From assembly GCF_006542355.1 (NCBI RefSeq), contig NZ_CP038141.1, forward strand, positions 1,494,001 to 1,558,000: 64,000 nt of DNA, in the 5' to 3' direction. Numbering within the stretch: the first letter of the stretch is position 1; each line of letters begins with the position of its first letter. Position numbers and translations under genes: made by a program. Shown here one piece after another: positions 27,780 to 36,008 of the stretch. The DNA is from Swingsia samuiensis. GTDB taxonomy: Bacteria > Pseudomonadota > Alphaproteobacteria > Acetobacterales > Acetobacteraceae. The notes beneath the pieces are model-generated. The model did no database searches. It had not been told where the DNA came from and saw only the letters and a list, made by a program, of their open reading frames with translations.

Positions 27780-28343
27780 GTGACTGGGCGTTCTCATCTT
27801 CTTATCGGCGGTTTTTCTATTCTGTGTGCTATGCGCTGGAATTGGTTGTTGCCTGACCCTCTTTCTGTTTTTGCAGGGCTTTTCGGTAGTTTATTGCCGG
27901 ATATTGATACAGAGAGATCTATTTTAGGTGCCCGTATCAAGTTAATATCACGCTTTCTAGCAAAAGCATTTGGCCATCGTGGTCTCACTCATTCAGCTGT
28001 TGTTTTGTTGTTAACGATGGGGATAGCAGGGTCTTGGTGGGGATATTCTGTTTTGCGAGGGCCACTTGGTGCTTTATTCTTAGGTGTTGCGACGCATATC
28101 ATAGCTGATTTATTAACAGGTGGATGCCAAGTTTTAGCGCCTTTGAGCCGTTCAAGGATTTCTTTTTGGCCTTATGTGCGGACTGGTGGTATTGGTGAAT
28201 TCATGCTGCTTATGCCTACTTTAATTCTTTTGGGGTGGTTAAGTTTTGCAGGGCGTGTTTTACCAGCTTCGCATTCTCATTTTTATGTGCATCATATTCC
28301 GTTGCGCAGACCTGATTTGAAGGATATTTCTTTTCCATCATGA
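27780..28343 (+). CDS. YdjM-like metal-dependent membrane hydrolase family protein
   Basis: A 187-residue integral membrane protein starting at GTG 27780. [10 protein letters not shown] near the N-terminus, [11 protein letters not shown] and [12 protein letters not shown] are the histidine/aspartate motifs of the YdjM (LexA-regulated inner-membrane hydrolase) family. Four hydrophobic segments can be counted. Substrate unknown. Its stop overlaps the purH start by 4 bp, so the two are co-expressed; no SOS box was noticed upstream. Confidence 0.82.
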   Translation: MTGRSHLLIGGFSILCAMRWNWLLPDPLSVFAGLFGSLLPDIDTERSILGARIKLISRFLAKAFGHRGLTHSAVVLLLTMGIAGSWWGYSVLRGPLGALFLGVATHIIADLLTGGCQVLAPLSRSRISFWPYVRTGGIGEFMLLMPTLILLGWLSFAGRVLPASHSHFYVHHIPLRRPDLKDISFPS

Positions 28344-29917
28344 CCGAGACTCGTCTTCCTATTCGCCGCGCGCTTTTATCTGTTTCTGATAAATCAGGGC
28401 TTATTGAACTTGGCCGTGCGCTTTCTGACCATGGTGTAGAGTTGTTGTCGACAGGGGGGTCTGCCAAGGCTCTACGTCAGGCAGGGCTTATCGTTAAAGA
28501 TGTTTCAGATCATACAGGTTTTCCGGAAATTTTAGATGGGCGTGTTAAGACGCTCGTTCCTCAAGTTCATGGGGGTATTTTAGGCCGGCGTGATATGCCC
28601 GCACATGTTGCGCAAATGCAAGAGCATGGTATTGAGCCGATCGATTTGGTGTGTGTAAATTTATACCCCTTTGCAGCAACGGTTGCTTCGGGTGCGTTGC
28701 CTGCAGATTGTATTGAAAATATTGATATTGGTGGCCCTGCAATGATACGGGCTGCGGCTAAAAATTTTGATCATGTTACGATCTTAACGTCTCCAGAGCA
28801 GTATCACTCTTTGGTAGAATCTCTCAAAAATGGTGGAACGTTATTAAGTGATCGGCGTGCGTATGCGGGCGCAGCATATGCACATACGGCTTCTTATGAT
28901 GGAATGATAGCACGGTGGTTTGCTGAGCAAGCTGGAGAGTTTTTGCCGCCAGTTCTAACGTTGAGTGGAGAGCGGAGCGAGCTATTGCGGTATGGTGAAA
29001 ATCCACATCAGCAAGCGGCATTTTATCATGATGGAACAAAGCGTGCAGGCATAGCGACAGCCCAGCAAATTCAAGGGAAGGCGCTTAGTTATAATAACCT
29101 GAACGATACAGATGCAGCTTTTGAAGCTGTGTCTGAATTTGATGCTCCAAGCGTTGTTATTGTAAAGCACGCGAACCCCTGTGGTGTTGCTTCTGCCGAG
29201 AATTTGGAGCAGGCATGGATTGCAGCCTTACGGTGTGACCCTGTTTCAGCATTTGGTGGAATTGTAGCTGTTAATAGAACGTTAGATGCGGCGACAGCGG
29301 CTCGAATTAGCGAAATCTTCACGGAAGTGATTGTGGCTCCAGATGCAGATGCTGGAGCGAAAGAAATTTTAGCGAAAAAGAAGAACCTTCGTTTGCTCTT
29401 AACAGGCGCTATGCCTAATCCGACAGCTGAAGGCTTGGCTTTTCGCTCTGTCGCAGGTGGGTTCTTGGCGCAAAGTCGTGATGCCGGGCGTGTAAGCGAA
29501 AAAGACTTGAAAGTGGTGACCAAGCGGGTTCCTACAGAACAGCAAATGAAAGATTTGTTGTTTGCATTTCGGGTTGCCAAGCATGTAAAATCAAATGCTG
29601 TTATTTATGTCCGTGATGGTGCCACCGTTGGTGTCGGGGCGGGGCAAATGTCTCGTGTTGACAGTGCGCGTATTGCGGCTCGCAAAGGTGAGGATGCTGC
29701 AAAACTGGCGGGAGAGGATAAGCCATTAACGGCTGGCTCTGTCGCTGCGTCAGATGCATTTTTCCCTTTTGCGGATGGCTTGGAAAGTGTGGTTGCCGCA
29801 GGTGCTGTCGCTGTTATTCAGCCCGGTGGTTCAATTAGAGACCAAGAAGTGATTGATGCGGCAGACGCTGCTGGGATTGCTATGGTCTTTACAGGGATGA
29901 GGCATTTCCGACATTGA
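28340..29917 (+). CDS. purH: Bifunctional AICAR transformylase / IMP cyclohydrolase
   Basis: A 525-residue enzyme performing the last two steps of IMP synthesis. The N-terminal cyclohydrolase domain starts at [20 protein letters not shown] and includes [17 protein letters not shown] and [14 protein letters not shown]. The C-terminal transformylase has KHANPCGVA, with the catalytic Lys-His, and [11 protein letters not shown]. Complete at 525 residues, as in E. coli. Confidence 0.97.
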   Translation: MTETRLPIRRALLSVSDKSGLIELGRALSDHGVELLSTGGSAKALRQAGLIVKDVSDHTGFPEILDGRVKTLVPQVHGGILGRRDMPAHVAQMQEHGIEPIDLVCVNLYPFAATVASGALPADCIENIDIGGPAMIRAAAKNFDHVTILTSPEQYHSLVESLKNGGTLLSDRRAYAGAAYAHTASYDGMIARWFAEQAGEFLPPVLTLSGERSELLRYGENPHQQAAFYHDGTKRAGIATAQQIQGKALSYNNLNDTDAAFEAVSEFDAPSVVIVKHANPCGVASAENLEQAWIAALRCDPVSAFGGIVAVNRTLDAATAARISEIFTEVIVAPDADAGAKEILAKKKNLRLLLTGAMPNPTAEGLAFRSVAGGFLAQSRDAGRVSEKDLKVVTKRVPTEQQMKDLLFAFRVAKHVKSNAVIYVRDGATVGVGAGQMSRVDSARIAARKGEDAAKLAGEDKPLTAGSVAASDAFFPFADGLESVVAAGAVAVIQPGGSIRDQEVIDAADAAGIAMVFTGMRHFRH

Positions 29918-30273
29918 AACCATTTGCATTATTTGTCTTATTTATGGGGGTAGTGGCGTCCGGCTTTGCGGATGCTGCCCCATGTAGCTATGACGTGACG
30001 CCTCTTCCTGTAAAAACAGGCATTGTGTCGCGACTGATATCAAACGGCGTTCTGCTAAAGGATGGGACTACCGTTCTTTTGCCAGAAGGGCTGTTGGCTA
30101 ATATTCGTTTAGGTCAACCTCTGACTGTTCGAGGTTTGGTGTCGGTAAATGGCCATACAGTGCAGGCATTTGCTCTAGATGGCACTCCGCCGGTATGCCC
30201 AAACGAAGATAATACTTCGGTCTCTAAAGGGCCTTTCGCCGGTTCTGCTGAATATGATCGGATTCAGGATTAG
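29914..30273 (+). CDS. Small secreted protein of unknown function (119 aa)
   Basis: The frame starts at TTG 29914, overlapping the purH stop (TTGA). The product has an N-terminal signal peptide (about residues 4-21, ending ADA) and a mature domain of about 98 residues rich in beta-type sequence, with cysteines near 24 and 94 that could pair. No family recognised. Coupling to purH and the signal peptide argue that it is real. Confidence 0.6.
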   Translation: MKPFALFVLFMGVVASGFADAAPCSYDVTPLPVKTGIVSRLISNGVLLKDGTTVLLPEGLLANIRLGQPLTVRGLVSVNGHTVQAFALDGTPPVCPNEDNTSVSKGPFAGSAEYDRIQD

Positions 30274-30364
30274 TTTTATATAAAAAGTTAAAGCTTTCTT
30301 TACACTTATAGAGCAATGTCTTCGCAGTAATACTCAGCTATTTACTTTTCTGGAGGCATTGCTT

Positions 30365-31363
30365 GTGTCGCGTATTTTAGACACTTCAGAGGTGTTGGGA
30401 CGGCAGAGGGATTTTAAAATGTCTCTTCAGAATGAGGAGCATTTATCCCATGAAAGATTTCAAGATTTTCTAAAAAGTTATGAAGAGAAAAGGGCTGTAA
30501 TAAAAAAAGAAGCCCTCGTGACAAAGAAACAGATTCAAGATCAAAAAAAATTGGTTGTACCCGAGAAGGAGAAAAACTCTTTTGCTTTAAAAAAGGATCA
30601 ATCTGTATTTTTTGAAAATAGTAATAAAATAAAAACGTCGAAGAATGAAGAAAAGGAGAATGTAGGCAAAGAAAAATCTACGTCAAAATATAAAATTGAA
30701 AGAAAGTTGGATATTCATTTTAAAGATATAGATAAAACAAGAACGATGATGTCATATCGAGGAGGGATAAAAAATAAAGAGGACGCTGCCCCTCATGAAA
30801 ATGATAAAGTACTTGAGGCTCCTCCTACAGTATTAAATTTGATCAATCAGAAAAATATTCTTCCAGATAAAGGAGAAAAATTTATTTTATCTTCTTTGCA
30901 AGAAAGGAATGAAGAGGTTTACCATCCATCAATATCAGAGAAAAAAAATGAAGTTGCATGGAAGGAAGAAGACAAACAGATTAAGGAAAATATATCAGTA
31001 GAGAAGAAAAAAGAGATAAAGTTCTTAAAGAAAGAAGAAAAGCCACCTGTAGAGAAGAAAGAAGATTGGAAGACACATCTTATTCATCATACATCCTCTA
31101 AATTATATATTAAATCTAAAATAGAAATAATAATGGGAAAGAAAGGGAAAATAGTATTCCATATTAAAAATAGGAAGGATGAATTAAGAGGAAGTAGTTC
31201 TTTAATTAAAATAGAAAATAAAGAAATATTAGAGAGTTTGGTAACGCATAGAGATGATATAGTTAAGTCTTTGCAATCAACAGATTTTTTAAATGTGAAT
31301 CATATAAATATTCCTTCTGTTGTTTTAGATATAAAGCAAATGGATACAAAAAGGATACGTTGA
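30365..31363 (+). CDS. Probable flagellar hook-length control protein (FliK-like)
   Basis: A 332-residue protein of extreme Lys/Glu/Ile content, coded by AT-rich DNA. Start GTG 30365 is chosen because GGAGG at 30352-30356 is 8 nt upstream. Residues 1 to about 230 look disordered and charged. The last about 90 residues (KLYIKSKIEIIMGKKGKIVFHIKNRKDELRG...) resemble the FliK C-terminal domain, with alternating strands and a final amphipathic segment. Position directly before flgD supports FliK. Low-complexity composition means the family call rests on context. Confidence 0.55.
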   Translation: MSRILDTSEVLGRQRDFKMSLQNEEHLSHERFQDFLKSYEEKRAVIKKEALVTKKQIQDQKKLVVPEKEKNSFALKKDQSVFFENSNKIKTSKNEEKENVGKEKSTSKYKIERKLDIHFKDIDKTRTMMSYRGGIKNKEDAAPHENDKVLEAPPTVLNLINQKNILPDKGEKFILSSLQERNEEVYHPSISEKKNEVAWKEEDKQIKENISVEKKKEIKFLKKEEKPPVEKKEDWKTHLIHHTSSKLYIKSKIEIIMGKKGKIVFHIKNRKDELRGSSSLIKIENKEILESLVTHRDDIVKSLQSTDFLNVNHINIPSVVLDIKQMDTKRIR

Positions 31364-31479
31364 ACTCCCATCAGGAATTTGATGACAGTTTTACAAGGAT
31401 CAACAAAAAAGAAATTATAAATAAAGGAAAAATTTACGCTTCTATCTTTAAGAATGGAAAGTTGAACGTTACAGCATAA
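31360..31479 (+). CDS. Small ORF between fliK candidate and flgD (39 aa)
   Basis: A TTG at 31360 overlaps the stop of the previous gene (TTGA), the same coupling geometry used by the gene at 29914. The frame runs 39 codons, ending 12 bp before flgD, and the product is basic (INKKEIINKGKIYASIFKNGKL). No family is recognised. It fills the gap between two tightly packed genes, which is weak support; it could also be a decayed gene end. Confidence 0.3.
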   Translation: MNSHQEFDDSFTRINKKEIINKGKIYASIFKNGKLNVTA

Positions 31480-31491
31480 GTTGGAAGAAAT

Positions 31492-32220
31492 ATGACGTCT
31501 ATTATACGGAATCAATTACATGGTTCTATCGTAGATACGGCAGTATCAGCGGCAAGAAAAAAAGAAATTTCCTCAAATGCATCTTCTAATACACAAAAAA
31601 CAACGAATTTAGGGAATTCAGCGCTTTCTTCGTTAACTGGTAATTTTAATCAGTTTTTAACGTTGTTAACGGCGCAGTTGCAGCATCAAGACCCTAGCAA
31701 CCCGATGAATACAGATAGTTTTACCAGTGAACTGGCTCAGTTTGCAGGCGTACAGCAAGCTGTTCAAACCAATAATCATCTTTCGAGTTTAATTTCAGCA
31801 ACGCAAGATACTCAGATGACCTCTAGTGTAGCGATGCTTGGAAAAAAAGCTACGGCAACCACATCTGTTTTGCCTTTGCAACAGAGTAGCGCAAATGTCC
31901 ACTTTAGAGCGGATCAAGCTGGAACAGTTGCTATTGCTGTAACGGATGCCTCTGGAAAAATTGTGAAGACGACGGAGTTACAGGTTCAAGCTGGGGAGCA
32001 TAGCTGGCATTGGGATGGCGTAGGGAATGACGGGCAACTAGCCCAGAATGGTCAATACTCCATAGCAATAGAAGAAAGCAAAAATGGAGATAGTATTGAT
32101 CTTCCCACTCAAACAACAGGGACGATTACAGGGGTAGATAAAGCGTCAGGTGGTATTAAAGTAAAAATGGGAGAGAGCGAAGTTGCCTTAGGCTCAATTT
32201 CTGAATTCTCAAATGAGTAA
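31492..32220 (+). CDS. flgD: Flagellar hook assembly scaffold protein
   Basis: A 242-residue FlgD, the hook cap. The N-terminal signature NFNQFLTLLTAQLQHQDPSNPMNTDSF and SELAQFAGVQQAVQTNNHL are diagnostic. The C-terminal half contains the FlgD immunoglobulin-like domain (WHWDGVGNDGQLAQNGQYSI). Second main gene of the flagellar cluster. GGAAG lies 7 nt before the ATG. Confidence 0.95.
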   Translation: MTSIIRNQLHGSIVDTAVSAARKKEISSNASSNTQKTTNLGNSALSSLTGNFNQFLTLLTAQLQHQDPSNPMNTDSFTSELAQFAGVQQAVQTNNHLSSLISATQDTQMTSSVAMLGKKATATTSVLPLQQSSANVHFRADQAGTVAIAVTDASGKIVKTTELQVQAGEHSWHWDGVGNDGQLAQNGQYSIAIEESKNGDSIDLPTQTTGTITGVDKASGGIKVKMGESEVALGSISEFSNE

Positions 32221-32261
32221 AACGAGTTGTAAATTAAGTAGATATTAATATTTTTGCTGCA

Positions 32262-32296
32262 TCTTTACCTTCTATTGGAGCCTATAAAGGTAAAGA
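32262..32296 (+). promoter_or_regulatory. Inverted repeat ahead of the fliF leader ORF
   Basis: TCTTTACC (32262-32269) is exactly complementary to GGTAAAGA (32289-32296), with a 19-nt loop. It lies in the 150-bp gap between flgD and fliF, just before the 24-codon ORF, and sequesters part of that ORF's ribosome-site region. It is not followed by a T-run. Confidence 0.35.
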
Positions 32297-32299
32297 ACT

Positions 32300-32374
32300 A
32301 TGCGAAGAAAACAGCTCATTATTGAGGTGTGGCAAAATAAATCGGAAGAGCGATTCGATGAGGTAAAGGGGTGA
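32300..32374 (+). CDS. 24-codon leader ORF overlapping the fliF start
   Basis: ATG at 32300 opens a frame of 24 codons (beginning MRRKQLIIEVW) ending in TGA at 32372-32374, which overlaps the fliF GTG (GTGA). AAAGG lies about 9 nt upstream. The overlap suggests that translation of this ORF delivers ribosomes to fliF. A role as leader peptide is inferred; the coding potential of so short a frame is unproven. Confidence 0.35.
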   Translation: MRRKQLIIEVWQNKSEERFDEVKG

Positions 32375-33945
32375 AGGCTCTTTTAACGAATTTGAAGCAA
32401 CTCGGATTGCCACGTCTTGCCGCTTTAGGCATTGTTGGAGCTATCATGGTCGTATTTTTAGGCTTCCTTGCATTTCAAGGAACAGGAAGTCTAAAGACTT
32501 TGCTGTATCGTGATTTAGATCCTCGAGAAGCTGGAGAAATTGTAGAGCAGCTGAATAAGGCTCATATACGATATGTTCTTCAGCAAGGAGGCCAAGAAAT
32601 TCGTGTCAGTGAAGGAGATGTTGCGCCAGCACGTCTTTTACTAGCACGGAACGGTCTGCCTTCTGGAGGTTCAGTTGGATACGAAATTTTTGATAAAAAT
32701 AACAATTTCACAGCGACTGAATTTGAACAAAATATTAACGAAACAAGAGCTTTAGAAGGAGAGCTAGAGCGTTCTATTCGTTTGATACATGGTGTTCAAA
32801 ATGCGCGTGTTCATCTCGTTCTTCGGCATAGGGAGTTATTTTCAGCAGAGGAGCAATCTGCTCAAGCAAGTGTTCTCTTATCTTTAGATGGTGGTCGTCG
32901 TTTGGATGAAGAGAATGTGGCTGCAATTGTTAATTTAGTTGCGGCTGCAGTTCCTGGCTTAGAAACCAAGAATATTTCAATCATTGATAATCATGGACAT
33001 GTTTTAATTCGACAAGGTGATGGTAGTGTTTCTGGCAAGGAAACACCTGATCGGCAAAGGCAAGCTCTTGAACAAAGGCTTTCAAGAGAAGTGGAGGATA
33101 TGCTGACAGCCTTTGTTGGAGAGGGGCATATTCGAGTAGAGTCGAATATCACGATGAACAATGATCGTGTTCAGGAAACGCAAGAAAGTTATGATCCTGA
33201 TCAGCAAGTTCTGCGTTCACAACAAACAAAAAATGAAAAGAGTATAAATACTCAAGCTAATTCTAATACCAGTGTTGCGAATAATTTACCCAATGCAAGT
33301 GCTGGGCAACCTCAAAGTGGAAATCAAAACTCCCGCCAAGAGCTGACAGAAAATTATGAAATCAGCAAGAAAGTTAGAACGTTAATTCAAGATCAGCCCA
33401 GAATTTCCAGGATGAGTATTGCTGTGATGGTTGATGGAACGATGAGTGCTGATGGGAAAGGAAAGCCTGTTTGGCATTCACTGCCACCAGAAGAAATAAA
33501 CCGACTATCAGCCTTAACTAAAAGTGCCATTGGGTTTGATGCTAAACGAGGGGATAGTGTGACAATTATGTCGATGAAGTTCTCTCATACAGATGAAAAA
33601 TTCTTTGAAAAGAAACAGACATTTATAGAAAAGGTTATTACAAACCCATATTTTTTACAGTTCACTCATTTATTAATTTTTGCATTGGGGGTGTTATTAA
33701 TATCATTTTTTATTATCAAACCGCTTCTGAAAGAACGGCCTACTAGTAGTATAAATGCCTTAATCCCACAAAATAACAATATAGTTGACGCCGAAATTCA
33801 GTCAGGTTCAGAAAGAATACAAGTAGATGGGGTCAATGGAACTGTTAACGCATCTTTTGTGAAAAAAGCAATTAATTTGGTGGAATCTACTCCTGAGGAA
33901 AGTGTTGCTGTCATACGTGACTGGATAAAGCCTCAACATAATTAA
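32371..33945 (+). CDS. fliF: Flagellar MS-ring protein
   Basis: A 524-residue FliF that forms the membrane ring of the flagellar basal body. The first transmembrane helix is at about residues 13-33; the ring-building motifs LLYRDLDPREAGEIVEQL, ARLLLARNGLPSGGSVGYEIFD and LEGELERSIRLIHGVQNARVHLVL follow. A Ser/Asn/Gln-rich loop (about 275-325) and a second transmembrane helix near 430-450 precede the FliG-binding tail. Start is GTG. Confidence 0.96.
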   Translation: MKALLTNLKQLGLPRLAALGIVGAIMVVFLGFLAFQGTGSLKTLLYRDLDPREAGEIVEQLNKAHIRYVLQQGGQEIRVSEGDVAPARLLLARNGLPSGGSVGYEIFDKNNNFTATEFEQNINETRALEGELERSIRLIHGVQNARVHLVLRHRELFSAEEQSAQASVLLSLDGGRRLDEENVAAIVNLVAAAVPGLETKNISIIDNHGHVLIRQGDGSVSGKETPDRQRQALEQRLSREVEDMLTAFVGEGHIRVESNITMNNDRVQETQESYDPDQQVLRSQQTKNEKSINTQANSNTSVANNLPNASAGQPQSGNQNSRQELTENYEISKKVRTLIQDQPRISRMSIAVMVDGTMSADGKGKPVWHSLPPEEINRLSALTKSAIGFDAKRGDSVTIMSMKFSHTDEKFFEKKQTFIEKVITNPYFLQFTHLLIFALGVLLISFFIIKPLLKERPTSSINALIPQNNNIVDAEIQSGSERIQVDGVNGTVNASFVKKAINLVESTPEESVAVIRDWIKPQHN

Positions 33946-33952
33946 TAGGTTT

Positions 33953-34969
33953 ATGAATATGAAATTATTGCAGCACGAAACAACTGGGTCACAAAAAGCG
34001 GCTATTTTGATGATGACGCTTGGTGAAGCGAATTGTGCGCTTTTGTTTGAACAAATGAAAGAAGAGGAAATACGAAAAATCTCAGTAGCGATGTCTGAAC
34101 TTGGAATTGTTACGGCAGAAACTGTTGAGCGGGTTTGCAAAGAGTTTAGCCATAATATGGGGTCGACAGGTTCTTTTGTTGGTGATCTGGAAACGACGGA
34201 ACGATTGTTAAAAAACTCTTTGTCTGACAATCGAGCAGATGCGATTATGCAAGAAATTCGGGGACCAGCTGGACGCACAATGTGGGAGAAGTTGGGAAAT
34301 GTTTCTGAAAATGTTTTAGCTAATTATTTAAAACAAGAACATCCACAGACTGTAGCGGTAGTTTTAAAGTATATCAAAGTAGATCATGCCGCTAAGGTAT
34401 TAGGATTATTTGAGGAGGATTTTGCTGTCGAGGTTATGGAGCGAATGCTCAATACTCACCAAGTATCTAATGAGATTTTGCAGAGTATAGAGAAAGCGTT
34501 ACGTTTAGAGTTTGTTGGGAATGCTCCTAAGAACTCTCAAAAAGATAGTTATGAAGTTTTAGCTGATATTTTTAATAATTTTGACCGTCGAAACGAAGAG
34601 CGCTTTATGGCAGCTCTTGAGGTTCGAAGCTTAAATGATGCTGAACGTGTGAAAAATTTGATGTTCACATTTGAAGATTTGGTAAAACTTTCTCCAGAAG
34701 GATTAACGGTTCTTTTAAGTAAAGCATCGCGTGATTTATTACCGATCGCTCTTAAAGGAGCAAGTGACGGATTAAGGAAGTCATTTTTTAATACGATGTC
34801 AGAGCGTGCAAGGCGCATGTTAGAAGACGAAATTAATAATTTAGGACCAGTACGAATAAAAGATGTCGATTTGGCTCAAAGTAAATTTGTACAAATTGCA
34901 AAGGATTTATTAGAGCAAAATGAGATTGATATATTGGATCTGGATTCATCTGATAATGAGTTTATTTAA
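33953..34969 (+). CDS. fliG: Flagellar motor switch protein FliG
   Basis: A 338-residue rotor protein linking FliF to the C-ring. SQKAAILMMTLGEANCALLFEQM at the N-terminus, the middle-domain EHPQTVAVVLKYI motif and the C-terminal LMFTFEDLVKLSPEGLTVLL charged region that meets the stator are all present. Starts 7 bp after fliF and its stop overlaps the fliH start by one base (TAATG). Confidence 0.96.
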   Translation: MNMKLLQHETTGSQKAAILMMTLGEANCALLFEQMKEEEIRKISVAMSELGIVTAETVERVCKEFSHNMGSTGSFVGDLETTERLLKNSLSDNRADAIMQEIRGPAGRTMWEKLGNVSENVLANYLKQEHPQTVAVVLKYIKVDHAAKVLGLFEEDFAVEVMERMLNTHQVSNEILQSIEKALRLEFVGNAPKNSQKDSYEVLADIFNNFDRRNEERFMAALEVRSLNDAERVKNLMFTFEDLVKLSPEGLTVLLSKASRDLLPIALKGASDGLRKSFFNTMSERARRMLEDEINNLGPVRIKDVDLAQSKFVQIAKDLLEQNEIDILDLDSSDNEFI

Positions 34970-35601
34970 TGAATACATTGTTTTTTGAAGATTTTGATCA
35001 TCCTGTTCCTTCTAAGGTTCTTCAGGAAACGTCTCTTACAAGAGAAGAATCTCCGTATAAATATACAGAAGAGGATATGAAACATTGGAGGGAAAGTATT
35101 TGGAACGATTATAAAATAGAAGAGGAGGCACGAAGAATAGAGGATAAGAAAAAGTGGGAAGAAGAAATTAAAGACGTTGTTGAGAGAAGATTAGAAAACC
35201 TCTCAGATAGAATTGATAATTCTATTAATGTTATTGGTAAAAAAACAGCATTAACTATTATTTCACAAGTATGTGCTCTTTTACCTAATGTTATGGAGCA
35301 TTACGGGAATAAAGAACGTGATTCGTTAATTGAAAGAATTATACCCAACATTCGATTGGGTTTTCCAATACATATTCAAGGAAATGAAGACGATGTGGGG
35401 GTTATTATTCAGAGAATGAAAAATATTACGTCGAGTAATATTACATTTTCTATCGATAAGGCCGCTAAGTCGGGAGACTTTGTTTTGTCTTGGGGAGAGG
35501 GCCGTCTTTCAAGGAGCGGAGAGCAGTTAGGCAAAGAAATTATTGCATTAATGGAAGCACAACTCAATGAATGTGGAAGTGAAAGGGGAGCTGATGAGTG
35601 A
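34969..35601 (+). CDS. fliH: Flagellar assembly protein, FliH-like
   Basis: A 210-residue protein with an extended acidic N-terminus, a coiled-coil region (about residues 40-85, WNDYKIEEEARRIEDKKKWEEEIKDVVERRLENL) and a C-terminal domain typical in layout of FliH, the regulator of the FliI ATPase. Sequence identity in this family is low; position between fliG and fliN is the main evidence. fliI is not in this window. Confidence 0.75.
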   Translation: MNTLFFEDFDHPVPSKVLQETSLTREESPYKYTEEDMKHWRESIWNDYKIEEEARRIEDKKKWEEEIKDVVERRLENLSDRIDNSINVIGKKTALTIISQVCALLPNVMEHYGNKERDSLIERIIPNIRLGFPIHIQGNEDDVGVIIQRMKNITSSNITFSIDKAAKSGDFVLSWGEGRLSRSGEQLGKEIIALMEAQLNECGSERGADE

Positions 35602-35935
35602 TATTGAAAGTAATATTGATTTAGAGGAACTGCAGGAGAGTTCTGAAAAGAAAATCAATATGCCTCGTACGGCTCGAGATTTAGAGGCGATTTACGATAT
35701 CCCTGTAACGGTAAGTGTTGTTTTAGGAAAAACAACAATGCCTGTTAATCAGCTTTTACGCTTAGGGCGTGGAGCAATTGTTGAACTGGATCGGAAGATA
35801 GGGGATCCGGTTGATATATTGGTGAATAATCGTCTCATTGCACGCGGTGAGATTGTTATGGTGGATGATAGCCGCTTAGGCGTTACCATGACGGAAATAA
35901 TAAAAACAGAAAAAATAACTCATGACCGACACTAA
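35594..35935 (+). CDS. fliN: Flagellar motor switch protein FliN
   Basis: A 113-residue C-ring protein. The start ATG 35594 (overlapping the fliH end by 8 bp) is preceded by AGGGGAG at 35584-35590. The SpoA domain is complete: IYDIPVTVSVVLGKTTMPVNQLLRLGRGAIVELD, then DILVNNRLIARGEIVMVDDSRLGVTMTEI. Confidence 0.94.
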   Translation: MSDIESNIDLEELQESSEKKINMPRTARDLEAIYDIPVTVSVVLGKTTMPVNQLLRLGRGAIVELDRKIGDPVDILVNNRLIARGEIVMVDDSRLGVTMTEIIKTEKITHDRH

Positions 35936-36008
35936 TTAACCAGTTGTTATATATTTGACGGGTATTTTGAAAAAGGAAAAAGAATATTTTGTAAATGGAA
36001 TCTTGTAG

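Noticed and set aside
32262-32296. Inverted repeat between flgD and fliF as a terminator
   Set aside because: The stem is AT-rich with a 19-nt loop and has no T-run, and the flagellar genes continue directly; it is listed as possible regulatory structure instead.
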